64,000 nucleotides of DNA from assembly GCA_037953745.1 (NCBI GenBank), contig JBAKBP010007645.1, positions 33,909 through 97,908 of the forward strand. Reading direction: 5' to 3'. Both the position numbers and the translations under genes were made by a program. The notes under the pieces are model-generated. The model was not told where the DNA came from, ran no database searches, and was given only the letters and a program-made list of their open reading frames with translations. The DNA is from Lithodes maja (Eukaryota; Arthropoda; Malacostraca; Decapoda; Lithodidae). Below, one piece after another: positions 19,334-30,647 of this stretch (position 1 is its first letter; every line of letters begins with the position of its first letter).

Positions 19334-22300
19334 TAAAATACCGAGAAAATGGAAAGACACCCCAGTAGTAGAGGAAGAAATAACAGAGAAAGAAGGAGAG
19401 AATGAAATGAAGAAACCAAAGAAAAAGAAAAGAAACGAAAGAGAAAAAAAAAAGAAACGAAAGAGAAAACGAAAAGAAACGAAAAACAAAAGGGGAAACC
19501 AAATCAAAACACACAACCTCACCTAGATGAGCAATGCCAGGACTACCCACACCTGTAGCGACCCCCAGGGACGCCCAAGTCGCCACGGTGATGACAGGAT
19601 GTCCTGCGACCCCAGGGAAGACGATTCACCCCATGGCGATCACTTCCTCACCCAGAAGAAAGATAGTCTTCAGCCAGAAGTTTTGAATCAAGAACATTTA
19701 ATTATTTTGTATACATCTATGTGCCATGTTTGTAATACTAGAACCACCCATAATAAAACAACTTATGTTAATCTTAAATAATATGTATCATTATAATGTT
19801 AAGAACGTCATACGACAGATCTATGTTTTCCAAATATTGTGATCAACTAACTAATCGTTTTGATAGACTTAGTCACTTATGCAAAAACTCTTTCAGATCA
19901 CCTAGCTAAAACTCTTCTATCTATTTTATACCACACACATATGTACATTCCTTATCATCACAAAGCTATTCTATTCATAAACAAACCACATGCCCTTCTT
20001 TCATACTTTTTATATTCACTACTACCAGTCGAACATAATCACCACCCCAAACCATCCCGCCTTCCACCTAATCTCTTGACCCCAGGAGTATCAACATGAA
20101 CTCGCCGAACTACCAACATTCCGGGATCCACACACACGTGTATATTTCCATCTCATATATACAGAAGCTCCAAAATTACCAGTGTTACACATAATAAGAT
20201 AACATAAATGCTCATCTACCCCTGATCTCAATATTAAAGATGACAGGCTAATTTCTCTAATGAAATATTGTGATGGGCATAGTAAACCTCATTTTTCTTA
20301 TAACTCCATCACCCTGAAATTTCCCACTCAAAGTTCAAGCCCAAACATCCTCAAACCTTGAACAAAAATGTAATTATCTCCGCAACCTCATGACCCCGCC
20401 TGTGACCTGTAAATCCAAATAAGCCTTGGCTTGAGTACCATCTACATAAAATACCACCTTTGTAATATCTTCAAGTATAGTAGAGTTATTTAGTAAAGTA
20501 AAGGAAGTCAACCTTCCCCTAGGACAAGAAGGACTTCTTGTCCTAACACTCCTGCGCACTCCTGCCCTTGCTCCCCTCAAGGGGAGGACGGGTACTTCTC
20601 AGTAATTGTGAATACTATGCCAGGAAAATCTGAAGGAAGTTAAGCAATTTTGAGGCTTCTTGATCACTGGCATCCCAAGTTGAGAAACCTCAAGATTACC
20701 CCTCCATTCAGTTGGATGTACGACACCCCGAAGTCCTTACACTGTCTGTGAGTTAAAGAAAACCTATTAAGGGATCTTTGTTAACTGTGGCATCCCATCA
20801 GTTAAACATAGAGGCCTCTAATAGGCTTTATCGCCAATATTAAAGGTTTAAGTGCACAGGCATCCCTCCACTTCTACTCTTGATATTGTAGTTACGGTAA
20901 CTGTGTCCTATAAAAGGAACTGTGTTATTACTGGCATCCCAGTGATTAACATAGCCACCTTCTCTAGGTTACGCTTTCCCTAGTTGAAATTTGAGGAACT
21001 CAGGCATCCCTACTCCTCAATACTTTCACTATTGAAAGTTCACAAGTGTCTTATTAGAGGAACTTTGTTAGTACTGGCATCCCAGTATTTAACATAGTCA
21101 CCTTCTTCTAAGTTACACTTTCCTTGGTAAAAGTTGAGGGACTCAGGCATCCCTATCCCTCAACACTTTACTAGTGAAAGTCTACACTCCCACTACTCAC
21201 AGGAGATCTTGGCATCCCACGATCTTTTCTGTTATAAGGGCTTGGCGAGACACCCTCACAGGGACTCTGCAGACATAAGTCCTAGCTGCACTTCGTCTGT
21301 GGCATCCCCTTAGACTTTGCAACTAAAAGGTTAAAACACCGCCCTGAGTTCCTTGAACCTCTTAAAACGGTCACAGACAGTCAAGAAGATAAGTACTAAA
21401 ATCTTCTTGCGTTCGTCCGATATCGTGCTATTTCGTCATAACTGAGGTACGATATTAAAGACCCCATTCCAAGAGTACCTTAATAGAACTTCATCACCGG
21501 TTAATATAAAGGTCAGGATAGACGACTATAAATGATAAAGCTATAGGCTCAAATACTTGTGTTAGTCCGATATGGTGCCCAACTGTTTAATTACAAGTTA
21601 CGGAGCCATATTTAAGACTCCACACCCATTAACTCATCTGTAAAATTACTTCACACGACCGGCCAACATGGACAGCCCACGGAGACTCAGAAGACTTCAA
21701 GCAGCTAGTGTTCTACAACTCCAAGAAAAGAAAGATTGAAGACAAGATACCTAAGTCGATGCCAGTGACGAGGCAGAAATAAGTTAGAGTTCAAAAAGTT
21801 ATAAAAATATTCAGTTCTCTAAACTCCTTATTTAGAAATAAATCATCAAAGTGTTCATCAACGAGAATCTATAGAAACAGATTCCCTCTACTAATGTACC
21901 AGTGTTAAATTGGTTTAGTACACCTCTCTAACTTAAATAAGGAATTAAAACCAAATAAGACGGATTTCGCATAAAATAACTGTCACACTTCCGACCAGTG
22001 ATAAAATATTCAGAGTCCCTAAACTCCTTATTTTGAAGAAAATCATTCAAAGTATTTACAAATTAGAATCTATAGAAATAGATTCCTCCTACAAGTGTAT
22101 CAGTGTTAAAATCAGTTACTACGCCTTCCTAGCATAGAAAAAGAATTAAATTCAAATAAGACGGATTTTCGCCTAAACTAACTCTGAAATAAAGCCGACC
22201 AGTGAAAATATTTTAGAGTCCACAAAACTTGAATTCAATCTTGCTAAGTATACCAGTGTGCAAGGTTATATATTCATAGAAAAGAAATATAGTGACTTAT

Positions 22301-22716
22301 CTTAACCTCGTCAAATACTAGTAGCTGATTATACCTAAGTTACGGGTAAAGTGAACATTAAGGTACCCGATTAAGTGTTTATACAATCTTTCGAAAAGAG
22401 AATATTGATTTGATCCTAAAGAAAGGAAATTCAATTTAAGCCGCATTGAGCCTACCTGATCTCCATCTAGAGACGCGATCGTGCTAGAAGATATTTGATT
22501 AAGTTGGACCATTTATGTTCTCATGTTAACACATTCTTGTTCAATAATATGTACTTAGGGAATAAGTGAAATAAAGCTGTATTACAAACTATATTTTGGC
22601 ATTATATGTATCCTCTATTGTCTTCCTTATATGTACTTGTATGAACTTGGAAATCCCAGTCTCGAAAGAACTGACCTGAACTAATAGTTAAACCTGAATA
22701 AAATCAGGGCATAACA
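19334..22716 (+). repeat. Solo LTR of the Gypsy-a family (3383 bp)
   Basis: Flanked by TCAAG on both sides (19329-19333 and 22717-22721). It begins TAAAATACCGAGAAAATGG and ends GGGCATAACA, matching the Gypsy-a LTR ends (TAAAATACAGAGAAAAAGG ... GGGCATAACA), but with clear overall divergence. Near the start is a purine-rich tract (19365-19500). It carries the palindrome-like GGACAAGAAGGACTTCTTGT near 20521 and a hairpin array. AATAAAATC lies just before the end. Excision of one LTR plus the internal region by LTR-LTR recombination is the usual origin of a solo LTR. Confidence 0.88.
20660..21320 (+). repeat. Hairpin array with GGCATCCC loops
   Basis: GGCATCCC occurs nine times, starting at 20669, 20789, 20859, 20933, 21003, 21076, 21146, 21211 and 21301; most spacings are 65-74 bases. 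Most occurrences sit between short inverted repeats, for example GTTAACTG/CAGTTAAAC (20780-20806), GTTA..ACTGG/CCAGT..TTAAC (21067-21093) and GTTGAGGGA/TCCCTCAAC (21133-21164). The stem sequences differ while the loop stays the same. Two ~143-bp tandem units (about 20916-21058 and 21059-21190) hold two hairpins each. Divergent counterparts are in the Gypsy-a LTRs. Confidence 0.8.
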
Positions 22717-23046
22717 TCAAGAAATCAATATGAGTGAAGCAGAAACAAAGATATTATCAAAACAGAAAATAAAAGATATCGTAAATAAGATCGATACAGA
22801 AAGATGGAAACAAGAACTTGAAACCAAATCCAGTGTGAAATTATATAAAGAAAAGAAAAGTGAGATAAGGGAAGAGCAGTGTTATGATAATACCCCAGCA
22901 TCAATAACCTTTTTCAGGTGTAGAAGTAATACACTGAAACTGAACGACCAGAATCGTTTTATTAATCAAGACACAAAGTGCATCGCCTGTGAAGAAGAAG
23001 TTGAAAATCTTGATAATTATGTACTAGGCTATATTGTGAACATTAT
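22717..23046 (+). pseudogene. LINE1a C-terminal fragment, middle piece
   Basis: Continues the LINE1a frame after the solo LTR: KIKDIVNKIDTERWKQEL, KLYKEKKSEIREE, LKLNDQNRFINQD, then a zinc-finger start CIACEEEVENLDNY. The equivalent region in LINE1b is 47700-47960. A one-base shift lies near 23025. At 23046 Gypsy-a interrupts, and the last part (YCEHYLDIRNTSKIF) lies at 40007 onward. Confidence 0.8.
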
Positions 23047-23370
23047 TGTTATGCCCTGATTTTATTCAGGTTTAACGATTAGTTGAGGTGAGTTCTTTCG
23101 AGACTGGAATATCTGAGTTCATGCAAGTACATATAAATAACACAATAGAGGATATGCATAATATTGAAAAATAATTTGTGGTACAGCTTTATTTGCTTAA
23201 TCACTATAATCACATATAATCACAAACACTAAATATGGAAAAACATAAGTGGTAAAACTCTATATAATTTCTCCCAGCACGATCGCGGATCTAGATGGAG
23301 ATCAGGTATGTTCAATTCAACTTGGATAGGTAATTTTCTTCCGGAGAATTATGCGCACTATTCTCTTCTC

Positions 23371-24206
23371 GGAGTGAAAGTAAAAAGTGCACTGTATCAA
23401 GGAATTGTTGTGCCAACAGTGATGTATGGGGCTGAGACATGGGCTCTGAAGAAAAAGGAGAAAAGAGGGCTGGATGTGATGGAGATGAGCTGCTTGAGGA
23501 GTATGTGTGGAGTTACTCGTAGAGACAGATTGAGGAATGAAGAGATACGTAGGAGAGTGGGGCAACAGGAAAATTTGTCAGCCAGAGTGGACAGAAGGGT
23601 GCTGAGCTGGTATGGTCATGTTGAACGAATGGGAAATGAAAGGCTTACAAAGAGAATATGTGAGGCAGGTACAAGGGGAGATAGAAGGGCAGGAAGACCC
23701 CCATTGAGATGGAGAGACTGTGTAAGAAAGGCTTTGGATGATAGAGGAATGACTATAGATCAGGTAGGGGAAGTGGTGGTGGACAGGAGTGAATGGAGAA
23801 TGCTTGTGAATAGTTGAGTGAACACGTGGTCATTTGGAGTAAGGGGTCGGGCGCAAGTTGGACTAGATAATAGTCCATTAGGCGCCTGGCCCGGGGAGAC
23901 GATTAACATGAAGGGTGCGCCTGGAAGTGTGGTGGGAGGGCTTGTGGCTTTGGCTCCGCTGCATGTCTGCCTGCCGAGATCGGAACCTCTCCGGGTGGTC
24001 GGGGGCCGGGGGAGTGCTAGAGCGACCATGGTGACCCTGGTCTCTGGGTCTTCTCCTGGGTGACCTAGATGTGTGTGAGTTTGTGCTTTTTATCTGTGTT
24101 TATTTGTTGTTTTATGTTGTTTTTGTGTTTTCCCTGTTCTTGCTCTGTCTTGAGTCGGCTACCCCCAAAATGGGGATTGGGCCTGAGCATATAGATAGAT
24201 AGATAG
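23371..24206 (+). mobile_element. LINE-b, 5'-truncated copy with (TAGA)n tail
   Basis: Flanked by an 11-bp duplication, ATTCTCTTCTC (23360-23370 and 24207-24217); the right LTR at 36120 shows the empty site. It encodes the end of a LINE ORF2: VVPTVMYGAETWALKKKEK, MEMSCLRSMCGVTRRDR, WYGHVERMGNERL, AGRPPLRWRDCVRKAL, stopping at 23815-23817. The ~380-bp 3' UTR ends GGGCCTGAGCATA plus (TAGA)n. A second copy lies at 62724-63264 on the minus strand. Confidence 0.92.
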
Positions 24207-25169
24207 ATTCTCTTCTCGAAAGTTTATAATAAAGTTACTAAAATCAGGTTCTATTTATATTCACGATATCTCTTGACTTAAATTCTGTTCGTGGAAAATA
24301 GAGAACGATATGATACAAGTTCCTATATTTCTGGGCACGAAATATGGAAGCTTAGGGTACTGATGAACTTATTCAGTTTTAGTTCAAGTTTGTGGACTCT
24401 AAAAAATATTACTGCACTGACTGAGATTATTTTCAGAGCTCCTGAAGGGGTGAAATCCTCTTATTTGGTATAAATTCACTTGTTTCAAAATATAAGTATT
24501 CAAGACGTGTTTATCCCTGAACACGTAGAAAATTAATATTGTTCTAGTTACTGGATTACTATAACACTTGGTTTCTTTAACTCAAAGTTCAGGTTTGACG
24601 GACTCTGTTTATTTTTCACTTGGCGGAAATATGGCAGAGTTGATTGATGCTTAAAATCTGTCTTATTTTGGTATATTTGTTATTTATTGAGTTAGAAAGT
24701 CGTGCTAAAGACGGTTATTTCTAGTGCATCTTAATATTAGTCTTTTTCTATAGGTTAACTGAGTGGAACACTTCTACGAACTTTTCACGTATTTCGAGGT
24801 ATTAAGAACTCTGTTTATTTGGGTCACTTTGAACTCTAACTTTGGTTGTATCTCGTCACTAATACTGAATTTTAGTAGTTTCTATATTATTTCTTTTCTT
24901 GGAAGAGATGTACACTTAGTTGAGGATTTCTGCTGATGCTCCGTGGGCCGTCCAGGTTGGCCGGTCGTGTGAAGTTTGGTTACAGTTTGGTTAATGGGCG
25001 TGGGGTCTTGAATATGGCTCCGTAACTAGTAATGAAACAGTTGGGCACCATATCGGACTAACGCGAGTATTCTAGGCATATAGCTTCAAACAAATACTCG
25101 ACTATCCTGACCTTTATATTAACCATTGATGAAGTTCTATTAAGGTACTCTTGACTTAAGGTTTTAAAT

Positions 25170-25830
25170 ATTGTGTCTCAGGGTTGCCGGATTAACACAA
25201 TATCAGACTAACGCAAGAAGAGTAGAGGTATTGCTCTTCTTGACTGTCTTAACCATTATAAGAGGTTCAAAGAACTCAGGGCGGTGTTAACCTTTTAGTC
25301 ACAAATCCTGGTGGGGTGCCACAGACAATTTGTGCCTAGGATTTATATATGCGGAGTCTCTGTGAAGGTGTCTTACTAAACCCTTAAAACACAAAAGATC
25401 GTTTTAGAACTGGGATCTTCTGTGAGTAATGGTAGTGTAATCTCCAATAGTAAAAATGTTGAAAGGTAGGGGTGACTGTGTCTTCCAACTTTTTAACTAT
25501 AAAGAAATATAACTAGATGAAAGTAATTAATTAATTCCTGGGTTGCCAGAAATAATAAATTCACTTTTATATAGGTCCCTGTTTTTGTATTAAAGATATT
25601 AAAATATAAGTGGAGGGTTGCCTGCACACTTATGATTTTAATATAAAAGATACAAACTATTAGAGGTCTCTATGTTAAATGATTAGGTTGCCACAAGTAA
25701 CAAAGATCCTAGAACAGGGTTTTTATATTCACAGACAGTATAAGAACTTCGGGGTGCCTGCCGTTATCAATAACTATTTATGAAGGGTCAAAATAATATT
25801 TCTCCAGAGCAGGGTGCCGATCTCTAGAAA
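25170..25830 (-). repeat. Hairpin array in Gypsy-a left LTR
   Basis: On the plus strand a GGGTTGCC-like motif recurs at 25181, 25313, 25540, 25615, 25685, 25751 and 25811 (element sense GGCAACCC). It is mostly enclosed by inverted repeats: ATATTGTGT/ACACAATAT (25169-25204), AAATCCT/AGGATTT (25303-25344), ATAAGTG/CACTTAT with outer ATTAAAAT/GATTTTAAT (about 25597-25642), TGTTA/TAACA (25673-25702). A palindrome-like GACAAGAAGTCCTTCTTGTC lies at 25945-25964. The right LTR repeats the series from about 37070 to 37860. Confidence 0.78.
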
Positions 25831-27443
25831 GCTTAGATTCACTTGATTTCCTTCAAACTTCCCTGGCCTAATGTGCACCAGTACTGGAGGGTACCCATTC
25901 TCTGTCGAAGGGTAGTAAGGACTTGTGTTTGTACTATTTAGTAAGACAAGAAGTCCTTCTTGTCCTAGGGGAGGTGAATCTTAATTATTGTATGACAATA
26001 CTCTACTATCCTTGATGAGTCATTCGAAATAATATAATGGGCAGATGTTATGTAAATCAAAGTCTTACTTGTCTGTCTAAGTTATTGGGAGAACTCAAAG
26101 GGAATGATGATAATAGAGCTTTAATACAGAGTTTTGAGGGTGATTTCTAGGTGATCTCTGAGCATGAGAGTTCAAGGGGGGGAAGGGGTTATTGGACTTG
26201 ATGTTGCCCCACATCATGAAGGTATTATTTATTTCTATAGGAGTTGGGCACTGTTAATGTTGGAGAGAGGTATATGAGAAGGTTAGTTTTTACTTCTGGA
26301 GTTATTGCTAATTGTTAATTTAGGTGTTGGATATAGAGAACATACATTTTATAGAAAAATACAGTCTGGTCGGCAATAGGATTAAGTTGGTATTCTTGGG
26401 GGTCATGGTAGGGTCGTGTGGGTCTCTAGCCTCGCACGCTTGATTTTGCTACTGAGTTTTAAACAAGGCTAGCTGTAGCCTTCATAGTAATCTTTAGAGT
26501 ATCTAGCAATGTTAGGTTTACTTAGTAGAGTGAACCTGGATAGTTTCTAGCTTATAATATATACAAAAACATGTTTATAATAGTTTATAAGACTCGCAAG
26601 GTTGGAGTCTGAATTGGCAATAGTGCGTTACTACTGGGTCACGTCTCCAGCTTCTCTCATGGTTAGGAAATTGTAGGTTTGCAGACAAGGGTCTACAGCG
26701 ATTAATATGGGGCATCATAATCTCTGATCATACTAGAGTTAGTTAATACAAATAAGGCTGATATCTCTTATATAGAAAACATATGTAAGAACAATTCTAT
26801 AATGTTACTAGGGGTTGTACCTGGTGACCTTTTGGGTTGGCATTTCTGGTGGTCACTTTGCTTATCTGAAAAAGGCAAAAGTTCGTTGGCCCAAGCCGGG
26901 AAGGAAGTATATGTGTTTTGTTTGAAATTAAAATAGAGAAACTTTATTACTAGGGAAGGCGTGTACATAGGTGTTTATTATTTCTTTGAAAGATAGAAGC
27001 ATCTCTGCGAGATGATTTTTAGAACTCTCGTATTCTGACGAGATCCTTCAACATTGCTTATATTCTGTTCACTATCTGGTTACCTAGTGAATCTGTCTTG
27101 TGACATGTTATACTTAATATTGATCACACTCTTTACATAATGGTTTTTAAATGTTTTATTTCTTTCCTTAATATTAGACATAGCATGTTTATACATACTG
27201 TTTTTAAAAGGGCTGGGAAAATACAATTCTCCTTGTCGTGGCTGGTGGTACCCCCAGGCGAATTTTCTTTCCTGGGGTGATGGGGTAAGTCTCCCTCACG
27301 GTAGCGAGTCGGGTATCCCTGAGAGTCGCAGCCACGGGGAGGGACCTTGACATTCCCGTCCTGGGCGGGGTCATGTTGTCGATATTTGTTCCTTTCTTCT
27401 TTGGTTTCTTTTCTTCTTCCTGTCTTCGTTTTGTTTGTTTCTC

Positions 27444-28430
27444 CTAGTCTCCCTCTTTAATTGTTTTCCTTTTTCTCTGTATTTTACTTCCCTCCCCTTC
27501 GTTGTAGGCACGTCCTCGTGCCTCAAGGGCGAAGGTAAGTAAAGCTCCCTGGCGGCTAGTTAATGGTAGGGAATGGAGAAACTCCCACCAATGTTGGGAA
27601 CGTTGATCGGGTGTTTTCCTGGTGTCGATGGTGACTTGTAGAGAGGTGGCGGTGGTGTTAATGAGAGATGCAGTGACGGCCTCATGGATGTGGCGAATCC
27701 TGACGAATTGGTCTGGTTCAGCTGATACTTTGATTCTTTTAATGAAAGGCGTAGATGACATAATGGCAGCTTGTCTCGGAGGAGGTTTATTAGAGGTGGG
27801 TGTGGTCGTGGTGGTGGCGGTCAAGCAAGTGGTGTTCTGTCCTCTGAGCTGCTGAGGGTAATAGCTAGGTGTGGATGCAAAAGTACTGGGGATTAAGGTT
27901 TTTGTGAACTGGGAAAAATGGTGCGGAGAATTTGAGGATTTTGTGTTTGTTAGGCAAGCTATTCGTAGTGTATTAGCGTTGTTGGTGAGTGTTGTGTGGA
28001 TTGTTTTTATAGATTTGGACATGTTATCTTGGGGTTTATGTGTTGAGACAAAAATAGGGGTGAATCGTTTTGGTCTTTTTACTAATCGACCAGATTTAGT
28101 GCGAAAAATTTGTTCTGATAGCTGGCTCTGGGCTAGATTCTGACGAAGAGGAAAGTTTGTATTGTGGGGGTTTAGGGTTGGGGGTGTTTGGTGGAGTTGA
28201 GAGAGCTTTGGTCAGGTTACAGCTTTGTTTGTTTGGTGTTTGTCTGCATGATTGGGGTTGAGATTTTGGTGACACAGTTTGAGGAAAAAGGGAATAGGTT
28301 GGGTGGTGCAAGACGTGTTGGAAGAGGAAGAGTGGTACGTGTGTCGGATGAGGTTGATGGTATAGTTTTTGATGAGAGGTTTGAAGTACCTGAAGCGTCA
28401 GGATTAGGAATAAATTACTTTCCTGGTGAT
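27444..28430 (-). pseudogene. Gypsy-a extra 3' reading frame, unknown product
   Basis: Downstream of the pol stop and before the polypurine tract the minus strand keeps coding-like sequence where an env or accessory gene sits in some Gypsy elements. The clearest frame is 27444-28022 (192 aa), which runs on upstream without a stop (IFRTKSGRLVKRPKRFTPIF, near 28080). It contains STPFIKRIKVSAEPDQFVRI and QHWWEFLHSLPLTSRQGA and ends in a Lys/Arg-rich stretch inside the LTR. Around 28096-28430 it is Ser/Pro-rich, with a probable shift. I see no signal peptide, membrane segment or known domain. The RTKSGRLVKRP stretch resembles basic tails of Gypsy integrases, so part may be a duplicated pol tail. 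Confidence 0.45.
27487..27500 (-). promoter_or_regulatory. Gypsy-a polypurine tract
   Basis: On the minus strand GAAGGGGAGGGAAG lies directly before the LTR start TAAAATACAG. This is the expected RNase H-resistant primer for plus-strand DNA and fixes the LTR 5' boundary. Confidence 0.85.
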
Positions 28431-28449
28431 CGGAAAAGGGTTGGTGATT

Positions 28450-30342
28450 TTACTGTGTTAGTGGGTTTTTTACAGAAGTTTTCTGAGAGATAGGTTGTGG
28501 TAGCATTTCGAGATTTGAGGAAGTGGGCGATGAGGGATTTGAGTTGGAAGTGTCGGAACTGGAAGTGGATTTAGGTGGGGAGGTGGACAAAGAGTTATAC
28601 TGGCGTAGTCTTTTTGGTGGTGGTGAGGTGGGTGGAGAGGTAGAGGATGTGGAGAAGCGTCGGTGGTGAGGTTGTTTGAGAGTAGTAAGAATGGGGGAAG
28701 CAGTGGAGGTCTTTTTCTGTTTTAACCCCTGTCTATCGGGGCCCGACTTAAGTCCGTATCGAAAAATCTGGACTATGTGGCGGGGCCCGACTTAAGTCTG
28801 TGTGCAATTTTGGAGCAATATTGGCTCTGTGAGAGAGACGAGCGAAGGGAGGTGCGTAGGTTGCCTCATGACCGCTCGCCACGGCTGCCGTGGGCCTACT
28901 GACATCTACTCCACACACATCCACCCTCCCTCCCTCGTTTACACACGTAATTATGTAACGAAATGACCGTATTTTAGCGATTTTGCCCTTCGGTTGCACG
29001 ATCGTTGCAAGACAACCAGTGATCGTAGAAGGATGGTTCAGGTGTCATTGGAAAGCTCAATTAATACCCTTTCAGGGATACATAATTGTATTACACTCTG
29101 GCTCTTGTTTATGCATGAAAAAGAGCACGGAAACAAGGCCATTTAGGGTATAAAAAAAAACGCTGGGCGCATAGTGGAAAAAAACTGACGGGCCCGCTCG
29201 TAATGTGTTAACAATGATTTTCTGTTAGGTGCCGTTCGGCATTTGGTGGTCACTGAAAGTTTACGTTGTACTCGTGGTCGTAATGTATAGCGGGCAGGTA
29301 AGGGTGAGACATTTTTGTTTGTGGATGTGTCAGAATTGATAGGTGGGGGGGGGGGGGTGACACCTGGCGAGAGCAGTAAAGGGTGGGGTGTTCTTGGCAT
29401 GTGCTGAAGGAAAGACTTTTGTTGCGTGTTGGTTGACTTGGTTGAAGGTGGTGGTGATTTATTTAAGGTGGGGCATGACATTTTTTTAGGTGTTACTTGA
29501 GTTTCAGGGGAATTAGGAGAAGGTAAGTTTGGAACTTTGTTTGTGTCTTCTGTGAAGATAGGTTGAGGGTCATTTGATTTGTCGATGGGTTTATAAATTC
29601 TAATGAATCGATTTCTATATGTTCTGGTCTCTCCGTGGTAGTTGATGGATGTTTGATAGGGGTTTGGGATGTGAGATACTATATAGGGACCCACATATCG
29701 AGGCCCTAATTTATTTATAACAGGAAGTTTGGCTACCATAACAGTGTCGCCTATGGCGAAGGGATTTGGCTTATCTGAGGTATCATGTTTAATGTCTTTG
29801 CAGACCTGAGCGTTATGGAGGTTGTTTTTCAACTGTTGTAGGGGATCGATTGTGAATTGAGTGGTAGAGGGTTGGGCGAGGTGGTGAAAAGGCAATAAGA
29901 TAGGAGCTACACCATACACTCGTTCATGTGGGAAAATACCATCTTCTTCTGGGCAAGTGTTCATACCCCACTGTATCATCTTTATCTGAGACGGCCAGTC
30001 AGAGGTGTTTAATGCAATCATCCTAGTGCGTAATTGATTATTTATGGTGCGATGACTCCGCTCGTAGATTGCGTTATCTTGGGGCCAGTAGGGAGAAGAA
30101 TGTTTGATTTTTATGCCACATTGTTTCGTGAAAGCTTCCCAAACTTGTCCTCTAAATTCAGGGGTGTTGTCAGATAATAAAGATACAGGTAATCCGAATA
30201 TAGGAAATATTTCTGTGGCTAGTAAATTAGCTACGGTGGAAGCACTGTGGTCTTTGGCGGGGAAAGCTATTAGAAATTTTGAGTATATGTCGACAAACGT
30301 GACTATGTAACGTTTGATGTTGCTGACCGAAAACGGTTCCAT
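28450..30342 (-). pseudogene. Gypsy-a integrase and pol tail, split by MITE D
   Basis: Integrase core on the minus strand: FVDIYSKFLIAFPAKD (near 30285), LLSDNTPEFRGQVW (near 30160) and the Glu block YWPQDNAIYERSHR (near 30070) carry the D,D,E residues. The zinc-binding part is upstream at about 30390-30560 in shifted frames (HEGNGIHLGQ, CKPCALGKDR). After the core come GPYIVSHIPNPYQ and a long Ser/Thr/Pro-rich tail. The tail is interrupted at TTAA by MITE D; without it the frame continues to a TAA at 28450-28452. Confidence 0.87.
28722..29211. mobile_element. piggyBac-like MITE D
   Basis: A 490-bp insert bounded by TTAA (28722-28725 and 29208-29211) in the Gypsy-a pol tail. The ends read inward TTAACCCCTGTCTATCGGGGCCCGAC and, from the right, TTAACACATTACGAGCGGGCCCGTC, sharing CGGGCCCG and the TTAAC start. 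The GGGGCCCGACTTAAGTC block is repeated at 28738 and 28782. No transposase frame is present. Its ends differ from families A-C, so it is a separate family. Confidence 0.78.
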
Positions 30343-30647
30343 TACATCAAGAGAGAGTGTTTGGAAAGGTTTATGGGCTGAAATAGTTCCGGCTGGTCCT
30401 GCTGTTCGACATCTGTCTTTTCCTAGGGCACAGGGTTTGCAAGCTTCAGTTACTCTTTTTGCAATTCCAGAAGGGTTGATGGTCCAATATGGTCTTGGAA
30501 TACTTTGAGCATTTTGTTTTGTCCTAGATGAATTCCATTTCCTTCATGTATGGAAATCATGTATTCCTGGGCTATAGTAGGTTCCACGACTATGTGTCCT
30601 GATGCTGTGGTCAGTTGATCACCCCAGCGAGTAAGATGTGATTTTTT

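Larger units (their letters stand above)
23047..27486 (-). repeat. Gypsy-a 3' LTR (left)
   Basis: Direct repeat of 34389-40006, interrupted by an 836-bp LINE-b fragment. On its own strand it begins TAAAATACAGAG after the polypurine tract and ends GGGCATAACA. It differs from the right copy by scattered substitutions and small indels and lacks three inserts found there, so it records the empty sites. The short frames inside (for example at 24300 and 26800) are not conserved products. Confidence 0.9.

Noticed and set aside
19302..19526. Lys/Glu-rich frame in the A-rich tract
   Set aside because: Low-complexity purine run at the start of the solo LTR; the matching tract in the other LTRs is not open.
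20660..21320. CRISPR-like array
   Set aside because: Spacing is regular, but the repeats are 8-base loops in variable hairpins within an LTR of a eukaryotic element, with no cas genes.
27622..28493. Plus-strand Val-rich frames antisense to the Gypsy-a extra frame
   Set aside because: Composition is the antisense of Ser/Thr/Pro-rich coding; the minus strand is coherent with the element.
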